Shown here: piece by piece, positions 35,041-46,628 of the stretch
Position numbering within the stretch: the first letter of the stretch is position 1
Layout: the number at the start of each line of letters is the position of its first letter
Assembly (NCBI GenBank): GCA_032871835.1
Contig: CM065303.1
Coordinates: 20,834,001 to 20,898,000 of the forward strand
DNA from: Dipteronia dyeriana
Lineage: Eukaryota; Streptophyta; Magnoliopsida; Sapindales; Sapindaceae
Direction: 5' to 3'
Length of the DNA stretch: 64,000 bases
Notes under the pieces: model-generated
Seen by the model: only the letters and a program-made list of their open reading frames with translations
Told to the model about the DNA's origin: nothing
Database searches by the model: none
Position numbers and translations under genes: made by a program

Positions 35041-35682
35041 TGTTTGGTTAGTGGGAGTTGTCTTTTATTAGATAAACTGCATTTATTATATGCATGTTTG
35101 TTTTATAATCTCGAGAATATATTGCATATGCATGTTAAGATGTTTGTCATATTTGATGGTTGGTTATGGCAAGAAATCTCAACCTTTAAGCTTGAGGGGG
35201 CAATTCACTTATAAGGTATAAATTTTTCACCGATGAGTGAATATTACTTAAGGCAGAAGGATTTTCCCGTCTTAAGGGAGGTTGAACTGATGGTCAAAGT
35301 GTTTGGTCAATGAGTGTAAAATGCTTAGGACATTAAGTTCGCTTGTCCTAAGCTGCTTCGTATTATACGAAGTTGGACCTATATGGAAATATACATAATG
35401 ATCACATCTGCATGTAATTTTCATACCACACATACATACCATTTTACCCGGGTAGGTAGAGCTAAGGGTATTCTGATTACATATGGTCTTATGTTGATTA
35501 AAGATGTAATGATCTTTGTAGTTAGATACTTAAAGTTCTATTGAACTTAGGGGAAGGAATGTGTTACTCTCTTAAACATTCTTTGTGGCCACATATAATT
35601 GTTTGTCAATTCAGAGAGTCGTTTTCTAAAATGATTTTTTTAACACTAAAATAATAATGTCTATGTAGCTCCAGTGAGAGAA
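35041..35682 (+). other. 3' internal region of E, non-coding
   Basis: No coding signal. A purine-rich CCAGTGAGAGAA at 35671-35682 directly before the LTR start is the likely polypurine tract. Confidence 0.55.
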
Positions 35683-36215
35683 TGTAAGATTTTTATAAAA
35701 TTGTGAGCAACATATTACATTATATTTTGAGTTTGTAAAAAACCGAATTAATTGGAATGTTTAAGTAAGTGAGAGTTGACCGGATAAAGCCCGTTATTAA
35801 TATGATCAATATTTGTTGGGCTCGGTACACTTTAGCTACATAAAATATTTGTAGGATATGGTATGGGCTATTGTATATGTGTGGGCCTAGTATTCTTATT
35901 AGGACTAGCCATTTTATTAGGGTTTTGAGAATCCTTTATGTGTTAGGATTCTAGGAAGTTATACTATATATAGGGGGTCCCTACTCTCACTCACAATGAA
36001 CGTATTACATAATTGTCTCCCATTAAGAATTTAAGGAAGGTGAGAAGAGAGTAAAAGACTCTCTATTGTTTTCTTTTCAGGTTATTGCATTATTATGGAT
36101 TCGGGGTTAATACTCGATAAATTGGATGGTTTCCGCTGCGTTTCAAGGTACGCGTTTATTCATACTTATACATACAATACGAGATCTAGTTGTTTTTAAA
36201 TATATAATTCTTACA
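35683..36215 (+). mobile_element. 3' LTR of copia element E (533 bp)
   Basis: Starts TGTAAGATTTTTAT and ends ATAATTCTTACA, so the ends form an inverted repeat. A TATA region (actatatatagggg) is at ~35963. Its last 140 bases match 30184-30324. Inverted-repeat arm sequence resumes at 36216. Confidence 0.85.
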
Positions 36216-38050
36216 ATACATTTTAGTAAATATTGAAAAATTCATGTAGATACAATGCATGTACATTACTCAATTAATTTGATGCTTTCCGAGATATGTA
36301 ATTATTATTTATGGAGGACTGTTTTCATACAAAATTTCAACCTAAAAACACCTACATAGTCTACTCCCCTCCTCTAAAAAAACACATGTAAAAAAAATAA
36401 ATAACTCCTTTTGTTGAATTTTCTTAAATGGTGATCCTACTATATTTTTATAGGGATTTGGTTTATTTATTTATTTTAATATTTTTAAACAAACAAGATG
36501 CAGAATTCAATTATCAATAATACTAGTCCCTCAACATCCATATTAATTATTGCCAATTGTATGTCCTAAAAATAAATGGTAGCACTCTTTTTCTGTATTT
36601 TTTTAAGTCGAATGGTGATCCCTACTATATTTTTTTATATGGATTTTGTTTTTCTATATATATTTAGATACAACCTATGACTGAGAAACAATGACAAAAA
36701 AGTATATGGAAGCACTCAAATCACATAAATTATTTTTTATGATTTGGTGATCCATGATGTATTTTTATAGAGATTTGGTTTCTTTTTCATATTTTGATAC
36801 AAATAAGACAAAAAAAACAAAAAATATATGAAAGGACTCTTTTTCAAATTATCTTATGTGATTTGGTGATTCATGATGTATTTTTATAAGGATTTGGTTT
36901 CATTTTTATATTTTGATACAAACAAGACAAAAAAATGACCAAAAAATATATGGAAGGACTCATTTTCAAATTATTTTATGTGCTTTGTGATCCCTGTATT
37001 TTTATAGGGATTTATTTTATTTTATTATATTTTGATACAAACAAGACAAAAAAAAAACAATGACAAAAATAAATGGAATAACTCTTTTTCAAATTATCTT
37101 TATGTGGTTTTGTAATCACTTATGTATTTTTTATAGGGATTTGTTTTTTTTTAATATTTTGTTACAAACAAGACAAAAAAACAATAATCAAACAATATAT
37201 AGAAGTACTCTTCTCCGGACTCTTTAAGAGTTCATACACTTACGAAACACATCATATCATGTGTTGTCCGAAATACAAACAAACCCTAAAGATGTGATTG
37301 TGAAATTAATAACACCTTAAAGATGTGATTACACAAGATAAAATTAAAATACACAAAAATAAATAACAAGCACTATTCCAGTCAAGCATTTCTAGGTTTC
37401 TAAATTGTGAGACATCACCATTTGTGCTCACATCTAAAAAAAATGTATCCTCATTTCTGTCAACCAATCACCAAAGACCAATAATCAAGCGTTAACAGCC
37501 TGATTACTGGAGTTTGCTTTACCGGCGGTGGATTGAGTTTGCTTCACCGGTTGTGGTGGTTGTAGTAAAAGCATAAATTGGTAAGGATCATTCTTCAAGT
37601 ATTTTACAAGGGCATAATGATTGGACTTCCATATAGCACTTTTGTTGGACGATGGTTTACCCATTCCTGAAGCATGTTCAAGTATATGCTCCAACTTGTA
37701 ATCTTGCTTCTTCTTTCCAGTACAGAATGAGCAGCTTAACCTGCCATTCACATTCACCTTGTACTTGCTAGCCTTTAGATCTTCAGACGGCTTCTCAACA
37801 TATTCAGTGAACTCAGAATCACTAAAATATGTCTCTTTTTCGAAACTATGCTCCATCTGAAAATATAAAATTAATCATATCTTTGTCATTTAATAAAAAT
37901 CATAATAGAGAAAAAATAAGGGAAGAAACAAAAGGAGATTTGTAATATAAAATGAAATAGAGAGATATAAATTATATATTGTAGGCTCTTATCTTTGTCT
38001 GAAATAGAGCAAAAGAATTATTTTAGAGAAGGTTTATTGAATTTATTTTA
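36216..38050 (-). repeat. Large inverted repeat, right arm, proximal piece
   Basis: Reverse complement of ~10105-11690. It contains the same order: XS fragment with its upstream intron-like sequence (37857-38050), the tandem array (36430-37210, about six units of ~120-130 bp marked by 'gggatttggtt') and the 'aatgcatgtacatt' segment near 36255. Confidence 0.8.
37485..37856 (-). pseudogene. XS-type zinc-finger gene fragment, minus strand
   Basis: A 123-residue frame with start ATG at 37856 right after an acceptor-like 'ttttcag'. Residues ~28-90 match zf-XS: KYKVNVNGRLSCSFC, GKKKQDYKLEHILEHASG, GKPSSNKSA, NHYALVKYL. One expected Pro/Cys context is altered (CSFC for CPFC) and the Ala-Lys-Gln-Lys-Ala block is degraded to IWKSN. 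The Gln/Pro-rich tail ends at TGA/TAA 37485. XS, coiled-coil and XH domains of IDN2/FDM proteins are absent. It retains a longer frame than its plus-strand partner at 10299, and the closely matching 5' intron in both copies argues for segmental duplication of genomic DNA, not a retrocopy. Confidence 0.75.
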
Positions 38051-38299
38051 TAGGAAGATTAAACAATTGATATTTTAAAGGGGGCAAAAGAAACACCTTA
38101 TGTAAGAGAATGGGCTCCAATAGATTTTAATTAAGAGAGTCATTAAGGATCTCTTAGAGTTGTACAAATTGTGAATCCTCCATAAACTAAGCTTAACTTG
38201 ATCATAGTAATTTATTAACACCATTAACCGTAGCCAGATGCAATGATATATTTCTTTGAAACAAAGTCATTATGAAAAAAATTCACGCATTAGTCAATT

Positions 38300-39570
38300 C
38301 TAACAAATCTCTAACAACAATTATCATTAAACAAGAATGATAGCCAATTAAACATAAACCTCGAGAACAAAAATTATCCATCGAAACATGTTCAAGCAAA
38401 TCTGGTTTCATTTTCAAAACTTACATGCCGAAGGTAATCATATTCATATTGAACTACTGCAATCATATCTAACATTAACTATTGAACAAACATGTACTAT
38501 CATTATAAACCATTCAACAAACACATAGCAGATCAAAGAAGAAGCAACATAGATAAATGTTCTTCGAATTGTTAAGGATTTTGACAGTACTGTTATTTGT
38601 TTAGTGTGCAAAAATATTTTTCAAACACGAATTATCACATAAACCCTTCAACAAACACATACAGAGATTGTGAAATCAATCAAAACACCTTCAAACGTAC
38701 GAGTACAAAAGCTTGTAAAAGCCTAAAAAAATAAAAATATAAACATTGATGCGGAAATATAAACATTGACAAAGATTAGACCATACGATTTTCACAAACC
38801 TCTTATGTCTGTAAATCTGATCACCTAAGTCTTTCGTTAATAGCGCAATGGACATTATTTCATGAAATGAACAACATCAGTATGACGAAAGGAGTTTTAT
38901 TTGGGGTTTCAAATTGTGAATGGAAGACAGAGAGAGAGGCTATTATGTCTTTTGAAGTTAAAAAAAAAGGGGAAATGAAATTATATTTTAGCTTTGCGTT
39001 AAAAAATGTTTTAATAATAAATTACAAATTGTGCATCCATTACAGATGGCTTTGCATTAAATTCGGACCAACCCATGTCAAATAAAATAACCGATAGAAA
39101 GGAAATATATTAAAAGATTGAATATGAAGAGTATGAAGTTAAAAGATCCCTAATCTATATTAATGATTACAATCTATATTATTAAAAGAAATTTAATATC
39201 AACCAACAACAAAATTTTTATTGAAGAACCCAAGCGATGTGGATAAAAATGTATCCCAAGGCCAATCTTATAAAATTATAAATAACAACCAGCAATATAT
39301 TCATGAATGCATAACAAAATCTAAACCATAAGCTCTACATCCTTACATTTTTGGAAAGCCCTAAACTCTTCACATATTTTATGCCGTAAATCAATGTTCT
39401 ACATAATTCGTATGTACACACCTAAATCAATGGATTTCATATATTAATACAGTTTTATTAAATTTTAAATACCAATAAACAATATTAAAATTAAAATAAC
39501 AAAATGCTTGTATATTTTTAAATTACAATAGTCATACAGCACGCATGTCCTACTGTATTTACATAATTCA
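38300..39570 (+). repeat. Direct duplicate block B, copy 2
   Basis: Homologous to 28230-29500 in the same orientation (see that entry). It is immediately upstream of the minus-strand XS fragment. The frame at 38867-39085 has no counterpart that would support coding. Confidence 0.75.
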
Positions 39571-39769
39571 AATCAGTTTTGTTTCACGTGTTATTTTCAT
39601 GTTACATAATTGCACATAAATTATTGTTTATATTTCAATGACGTATCATCTAATTCAATCTTATTAAACTTTGATTACTTTGCAATTAAAAATATTCTAC
39701 TTTTATACCTCTTTTTTTTTAAATGTCAATTATACTATTATATTAACAAAATTTGATATCAATATTAAA

Positions 39770-40410
39770 CTATTGATGCTTAAATCACTTTATGTGCATA
39801 TGGAGACATGAATTGTATAGTTATAAAATATTTTGTATTATTTTCATAACTAATAAATTTAAATTAATAAAAGTGACTATGGAAACACAAATTACGCAAT
39901 TGTACACATTTAGTAACAACATTATAACTATATATGTTAATTATTTGAAACATATTATATGCATATGGGAATATGCATGAGCTGGGCATTCATAATATAT
40001 AGGTATAACTTTGATATCCCTTGATATAACATTACATTGTGAATGCTTAAATCACTTTATGTGCATATGGGGATATGAATTGTATAGTAATAAAACATTT
40101 TGTAATATTGATATAACTATCAAATTTAATTTAATAAACATATAATTATGGGTACATGAATTGTGCAATTGTACACATTTAGTAATAACATTATAAATAT
40201 TAAAATGTGCTTATGAGGACATGAATCGAGCAATCATATGATATAGGTATAACCTTGATATTCTATATATCAATATTTAACTATGAATGCATAAATCACC
40301 ATATGTGCATACAAGAACATGAATTTTATAGTTATACAACAATTTGTAATACCGTTATAACTAATAAATTTCAATTAATGAAAATGAATATGGGGAAATG
40401 AATTAAGCAA
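39770..40410 (+). repeat. ~245-265 bp tandem repeat
   Basis: Units start with 'tgcttaaatcactttatgtg' at 39777 and ~40041 and 'gcataaatcaccatatgtg' at ~40288. They share 'gaattgtatagttataaaa', 'ataactaataaattt' and 'caattgtacacatttagtaa'. About 2.6 copies; no coding. Confidence 0.75.
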
Positions 40411-40576
40411 TGGAGAAATTTATTTTTAACCAAATGAAATTTGTGAAACTCAAATCTAACCGGGTTGTGGTAAGAAATTGTTATAACCAACCTTGCTTGT
40501 AAAAAGATTATACTTCTCTTAATGAATTGCTAACCTAGCTTTTGTTTTCATTAGATTTCACGTTTCAATTTTGTCT

Positions 40577-40620
40577 GAAAGAGAGAGAGAGAGAAGGAGA
40601 GAGAGAGAGAGAAGGTAAGA
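40577..40620 (+). repeat. (GA)n tract in a probable 5' leader
   Basis: gagagagagagagaaggagagagagagag followed by 'aggtaagag', which resembles a splice donor. GA-rich 5' leaders are common in plant genes; this is probably the leader of the DUF1985 gene. Confidence 0.7.
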
Positions 40621-42348
40621 GACGAGTGATTTCAACACTATTCGTCGTGAGAGAAGGAGGGACTAAAAGAGATCGGTCCGCCCGCTGTCGTTAGAGAAGC
40701 TACGTGAGAGGAGCCTCTGGCCAAATAACAACCATATAGTGCAATTCCTTTGGCGGTGACAAGAAGAAGAAATGACTATCGCGCGAGAGGGTTTTCCATT
40801 TTCCATCCATCGTAGTAGAAAATTTGGCAGTTAGGTTTCCTTTCAACTCACCTTTTTTTTTCGTTTATTACGTTTGTACTACATTTTTGTAAAAAGGAAG
40901 AAAATTGCTACTGGATTTTTCAATTTACTTTTTCTAGGGTTTATGTGATGTGAAAAAAAATTAGTTGCTTGCCTTTAGTAATCACTGCTATTTATAAGAA
41001 TTTAGGTTTAAAATTAAAAATTGTTTGTTTGTTTTAGCCTCCATTTTTTTAGCTTTATGTTTCCTTTTGTTTCTTTAGGTTGTTTCCTCTATTTCTAGTT
41101 GGGAGTTTGTGTTTGCTTTCTGCTTGGCTGTTGTTGTTTTAGCTGGCTGTGGGTTTGGGGCCTTTATCTTCCTCTTGTTATATCTATTTAACTGTGCAGT
41201 ACTTTATTGTTTATATTTTTCATGCTCAATAGTCACTATCATGACATTGCTTGGTGTTGTAATAAACATGTTTTATTTGTAATTTGAATCTCTACTGGTG
41301 GGCTTACTTGCATTGAGTGCTACTATTTTTATCTAATAGTCATTGCATCGATACATAAAAAGAGTTTGTCCACATTCCTGCATTCAAAAATGTTGAAGAA
41401 GTCGAACAAATGTATGAAATTGTTCTTGTGCTTGATTTGGTGGTTTTCTAATCATGTCTATTTGCATATCTCCACATTTAAAATAAAATTGGAACGATTT
41501 TGTTTCAATTGTTGCCAGCGAAGACTCAGTTTTGAACAGCTAACGAAATAAATTTTGAAGTTGTGCCTGAAGAGGGCAAGCATTCGAAATGGTAATGTTG
41601 GGCATTAAAGTTGTCATGTTATCTTTGTTGGTTATGTGCAAATTATTATTATAAATTTGTTTTTATCCTTAACAAAACAAACAGTTTTTCTCATTCTGAA
41701 ATGGATTGAAGTACTTGAGAGAGATTATTACTATTAAACACATTTAGTTAGAAATTGGGGTTTTGATTAGTTGTTGCATAGGTGAAATGTCAAGTGAACT
41801 TAACATGTCTATAGTTTATTTCTGATTGGTTTCTAGAAGATTGTTAGGATCAGAATCCGTGGTTATTTTACACTTGAGGTAAAATATTATAATTTCAATC
41901 CTCAAGAAATGCATTGATGAGCAATGTAGCTGATTTCGTTTACATTACACTCACATTGAGGTCCCATATGAGGTTCCATTTGGTATTTTTTTTATATCTC
42001 TCCGTTAAAAAAAAAGGTTGTGTGTGTAATGGACTATATGCATAACTCACAAACATTACCCATAAACAAGTTACCACTGACCAGGGTTTGGATTAAGGCA
42101 TCCCTATTGCTAAGTTGTCTAGGTATGACTAACTGTTTAGATGTCACTAAATTGAGTTTATGGTTCAAGTTTGCATGTGTACTGTCAATCTGTCGTTTAC
42201 TTGTTTATCTAGATTTTAAACTATTTGTATAAATATTATTTATGTCAATGTTTTCTCTTTCCAGCATTTCATTATTGTTATTGCATTTTTTTTTGAAGAA
42301 AAATGAGATTGCTACTGTATACATTGATATATTTTTACTGTTTCGTAG
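40621..42348 (+). other. Probable 5' UTR/intron region of the DUF1985 gene
   Basis: T-rich, intron-like DNA with a pyrimidine tract and acceptor 'tgtttcgtag' directly before ATG 42349. No conserved frame is seen; the frames at 41366-41551 and 42020-42232 show no family signature. Confidence 0.5.
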
Positions 42349-43614
42349 ATGGCATCAAATTTAGTGGAGTGGTTGCTCAGGTACCCAAAACTTATGTGGA
42401 ATGGAGTGAGGATCAACTGTATATGTCGATTAAGTGTATTGAACTCAATAAGAGATATACTTATTGAGTTTGACGAACTCACTCAGTTTCAGAAGAGTTG
42501 TTTTAATCAGTTTTTAGATTTTAGGCATCCTATGTATTTCAGTACAAAAGTTTGTCATAGTTTACTCATAGTTTACTGAAAAGGGAGAATGTAGTAAAAA
42601 GTACCCGTCTGATGAGATTTTGTTTGGGTTAGGTAACCGCCATATTAGGTTTGGTAAACAAGAGTTTTGTCCGGTAATGAGCCTTACATTTGGTGAGATT
42701 CCTGTTGATGTGATCAACAAATACCACCACATTAAGGATGACATACATGAGAGATATTTCAATGGTCGTTCTACTCATGTTGATAGGTTAGTGGCACGAT
42801 TTCGACAATGTAATTTTCAATGGCCTGGAGACCCAATTAGGTTTGCACTTATCTTGTTTATTTCTTTGTTTTTGATTGGGAAAAACTCCCGATAGAGTGT
42901 CCCTTTTTTGTTGTGGTGGTATGTGGAGGATTTACCTAGGTTCAATACCTTTCCCTGGGGGTCATACATTTATAGTATGACTCTGTATTACTATCAAAGG
43001 GCATTTAATCATTGAGGAGATTGGGGTTACAACCTATATGGATTTCCTTGGGCAATTCAGGAACGATTCATTTTTTAAAGCTTTTGATGTAATATGTTTT
43101 TGTTATTGTAATTTTTTATTCCTTCGCATTTTAACATTGTTTGGATTTGGGCCATGGAATCAATTCCTTGTATTACTAATCTCTTTGCAACACGAAGGGC
43201 TCAAAACATCCCTCTTTTTAGGAATTGGCTTTTCCAATTGAAACCAAACGGTTTGGATGCTGAATTCAAAGATGAGGTAATGTAATATGTGTTGACATTA
43301 TCCCTGTTTTATATATTTTTGCATTAATTTTTAAAATTTTGTTTGGCAATGATTTGCAGATGGATATGGTTGAGACTTTGGAGCCCACAGGTGCCGTGAG
43401 GCAATAACCGTACATGATTGGTTTTGATAACAACTTGTACATGGGTCCAGATATGCACCTTGGAAGAGGTCTCCTTGATGAAAGTGAGAAGGAAATGATA
43501 GAAGAATTGCCTAAATCGAAACATCTTAATGAAGACAAAAAAAAAATAGTGATAGAGATGAATGGCCTAAATCCAAAAAATGTTAAAATGCGAAGGAATA
43601 AAAAATTACAATAA
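42349..43614 (+). pseudogene. DUF1985 gene of a MULE (Ulp1-type partner), broken
   Basis: Pieces in order: LTQFQKSCFNQFLDFRHPM (~42478-42534), IRFGKQEFCPVMSLTFGE (~42645-42700), DRLVARFRQCNF, then after an intron-like gap VEDLPRFNTFPWG and GYNLYGFPWAIQ (~42922-43060), then WAMESIP followed by RAQNIPLFRNWLFQL (~43150-43260), and a 66-residue tail (43414-43614). This is the layout of plant DUF1985, found with Ulp1-like cysteine peptidases in MULE and CACTA elements. An in-frame TGA interrupts at ~43013 (CGA to TGA type) and others occur before. The peptidase domain is missing. The function of DUF1985 is unknown. Part of it is duplicated in inverse orientation at 43562-43775. Confidence 0.75.
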
Positions 43615-43775
43615 CAAAAACATATTACATCAAAAGCTTTAAAAAATGAATCGTTCCTGAATTGCCCAGGGAAATCCATATAGGTTGTAACCCCAATCTC
43701 CTCAATGATTAAATGCCCTTTGACAGTAATACAGAGTCATACTATAAATGTATGACCCCCAGGGAAAGGTATTGA
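42942..43775. repeat. 98% identical inverted duplication (214 bp arms)
   Basis: 42942-43155 is the reverse complement of 43562-43775 with about four single-base differences and no indels, around a 406 bp loop. The left arm is DUF1985 exon plus intron; the right arm replaces the 3' end of the transposase gene. The premature TGA of DUF1985 is present in both arms, so the duplication came after the gene was already broken. Confidence 0.9.
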
Positions 43776-45250
43776 GACAAAAAAAAAATATTAATGAAGG
43801 CATACTGATGTACTTTTGGATGCATAATAAGGAGCTCATTCATCTCTTTCTCATAGTTCGATTGGCAGTATGTGTAGGCTGCAACTGTGAATATATCACA
43901 TATATCCTTTATAAACGTCTTCTTGTAATTACTCTTCAAATTCTATGTAATATGGAAAAAAATGCAAATCGTGAGATGCATTAGGGAACACTTTTGAAAT
44001 AGAATTGGGTATGCTTAGATTCCAATAGAAAATAAACATCAAGTTGTCAGGATGATCGATTGCCTTATGTAGTTCAGTGTGGAACAACATTCAAAATTCT
44101 TCATTTTCTTTATTTCCAATGCCAAAGACAAAGGGAAGATTTTGTTATTTCCATCTTTACAAACGATAATAAACACTACACCCTTGTAGAAACCCTTCAA
44201 ATGTGTACCATCGATAGCGATAACCGGCTTAATAACCTTGCGAAAACCCTCAATACAAGCGCCAAGACATATAAAGTAATATATGAATTAGTTTTCAGAG
44301 TTTGTTTCGACCTTCGTTAAGTTACTGGGGTTGGCTTGTTCAAGCATGTATAAATACGATGGCATAAGCTGAAACGACTCTAAAGGTTTTCCAAATACAC
44401 GATGTTTATCATTTTGAGTTGCTCTCCAAGCTTTAGTGTATAGAACATGTATGCCATGTTCCCTCTTCATATATTCAATTATGTCTAGAGGATGAATGAT
44501 GTGACAATTCCAATTTACCTAGGGTGCCATCAACTATGCAATTATATCGGAACTTGTTTTCCAAAAGTACATCCTAAACCCGTCAACAATGCAATTATGT
44601 GACCTAACATACTTTTTAACAATCCAATAAGTACCCCTGCCTTACCATGTATTCATATCTCTCCTTCAACGTATGTAGATCTAACTCTCTCTTAAGGTCT
44701 TCATTTGTCCTAAACATTTTTCCTTTTAATATTGGCATGTTCAAAATTGATGAAACTATTACGGTGACATAATCAAAAGAGTACAAATAAGCCCCCGGTA
44801 GTTCCCACCGTGATAGAGATGCAATAATTGGTTGTTTAGCCTCATAATTATTTGACCATCCTTTGTTAGAATCAACACCAGTTTCTACATGATCCCTTGG
44901 ATCCACCCCATCACTTATTATCTCCTTCATCCAAAGTTGGAGAATCATGCATTAGGATCATATGCTACTCATCCAAGGTTGGAAAACCACTTGTATCAAA
45001 TTCTCTCGAAACACCACAATGAGGTCGAGACAATGGAACTGTTGGGGGGCACTGAGGTTGTTGGATTATTGGAACTGACCAATGTACTTGGTTACTACAA
45101 CTTACAGATGTATGGGTGGGATGTTTGGGAGAAAACATGTGCTGCATTCCATCAACTTATCCAAGCATGTTGTGTTTTGCTCCACTTGTTACAAAAATCA
45201 CAAGAGTACATTTATCCTCCATCAATGCAAATGTAACATTAACATCGGCT
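43742..45250 (-). pseudogene. MULE transposase (mudrA-like) pseudogene
   Basis: Read on the minus strand: N-terminal Mutator DNA-binding-type segment with KGKMFRTNEDLKRELDL and LKERYEYMV (44616-44948 region), then KAWRATQNDKHRVFGKP and PSYLYMLEQANP (44290-44470), then the catalytic-core start PVIAIDGTHLKGFYKG with the first DDE Asp (~44180-44230), VCKDGNNKIFPLSLA (~44115-44160), and a late piece NYKKTFIKDICDIFTVAAY with NEKEMNELL-type sequence (43742-43939). The middle of the DDE domain is deleted or scrambled, stops and frameshifts are present, and the C-terminus is overwritten by the inverted DUF1985 copy. It would have cut and joined the element's terminal repeats. Inactive as it stands. 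Confidence 0.8.
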
Positions 45251-45326
45251 ATAGTATTCATTTTCAACTACCCTGAATGTCCGTAACCCATTCCATGTAG
45301 TATGATCTCACAACTATTTATGTCAG

Positions 45327-46186
45327 TGTTGGAAACTGGACATACCAATGAAACCAATTAATTTATGGTATGTCAGTCCCTATTAACGGTGATTTTTGGA
45401 TCAACCACTCGTCAAATAGATAATATGAATTAAAAATTATATTGTAAATCAAAATAAATAAAAAGCGAGAAGCAACACAAGATTTTACGTGGTAAAACCC
45501 CAAGACAGGGAAACATCCAATGTTGCCAATAACAGAAAGAGAAAAAAGAATCCACTAAGTTGGCAAAAGAATACACACACAATCTCGATTACTCTCTTCT
45601 ATGCTTAATTATCGTTCACCCTTTTATGCGTGTTATTTGGGCCTATTTATACATGCATAGAACCCTAATTCTTAATGTACAAGTAAGGAAGGTGTCCGTA
45701 GTTAAACAAAACTCTAACTTATTGGAGTTTATCCTTTTTCCTTGCTTTGTGTTAATTGTTTTTTAACTATATTAGATTTCTTGCATAATCTAGACTATGA
45801 TTTCTACAAAAAAAAAAAACTTCCTCATCAAAGTATACTTCTAGACACCTTATTTAAGTAGGATTCATTCTATACGTGCTTTGAGCCGTGACTTCATTAA
45901 ATTTGAATGTTGTCCACGTGTCACACAATTGACCATCTGTTGAACCCGACCAGACCCACTTTTCCTCAATTGGTGATCTTACCCAATCACGACCTTTAAC
46001 CCAACCATCTTGACAACCCTGATCGGGTCTTCCTGTTCAATCGTTTGTGTTGACTTGGTCGGAGGGTTTGACGAGTGCTCTTTGGTCAACTTGGGTTTAT
46101 TCGATCGGGTTATCTTCTGGTGATGTGGCATCTTCGACCCTTATCTCTTGCTATTGTGTCACATCGTCCAAATTTTACTAATAACA
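45327..46186 (-). mobile_element. Minus-strand LTR (860 bp) of a copia-like element
   Basis: On the minus strand it runs TGTTATTAGTAAAATTTGG..GGTATGTCCAGTTTCCAACA, a typical TGTT..AACA LTR. A TATA region (cctatttatacatgc on the plus strand, ~45639) and a block resembling other copia LTRs ('ttttacgtggtaaaacccc' near 45482) are inside. GTTTAGGGGGGTAG abuts the start on the minus strand (46187-46200) and looks like a polypurine tract, so this may be a 3' LTR whose internal part has been lost. Confidence 0.65.
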
Positions 46187-46200
46187 CTACCCCCCTAAAC

Positions 46201-46628
46201 ATACGAGACCGAGTATCTCGTTCCAAATGGACTTCACTTGACAAAGTGTGTTTATTTTTTTTTTTCTTTTTTCTTATCATGTAGCTCATTAATGTGCTTT
46301 TTTTATTTTAAAGCTAAGAGTCGATGTCAATCCAGCTTATTTTGGCTGACACAATCATTTAGCCATCTTTTTGAATTTTGAACGGCACATGATTTTCAAT
46401 TTACATGTACCTACTTCTACTCTCATCTAATGATGTGTGTATACTTTGATGACATCATCCACTCCTGTATACAACTCGAAACATTTTATTTCACTCTCAT
46501 GACTTTATAGATCCTTTTCATAGAGAAAACTCTAGTATTCTTTTCCTCTTCAAACTTCACTCTCTTTCGCTTCCTTTCCTTTTTTACAAACCATTTGTGT
46601 TATTGTCGCATTTATTTTTATCCCAGGT
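46201..46628 (+). other. Spacer before the gypsy-type transposon gene
   Basis: No coding. T-rich tract at 46253-46275. 'tttcatagagaaaactctagt' and 'tcttttcctcttcaaacttc' near 46510-46560 look like a leader, ending in an acceptor-like 'tcccag' just before ATG 46629. It is either leader/promoter of that gene or residue of the LTR element. Confidence 0.4.

Larger units (their letters stand above)
40413..45326. mobile_element. Mutator-like element (MULE) remnant
   Basis: Contains a plus-strand DUF1985 pseudogene and a minus-strand MULE transposase pseudogene transcribed towards each other. The left border is placed at GAGAAATTTATTTTT (40413), which resembles plant MULE ends (GAGAAATT...). I could not find a matching right terminal repeat, and the right side is capped by an LTR at 45327, so borders are tentative. 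Two-gene MULEs carrying a DUF1985/Ulp1-type partner are known in plants; no Ulp1 catalytic domain is visible here. Confidence 0.65.

Noticed and set aside
43266..43679. 137-residue minus-strand frame
   Set aside because: It is the inverted DUF1985 copy plus antisense DUF1985 sequence; its start mirrors the plus-strand frame at 43038.
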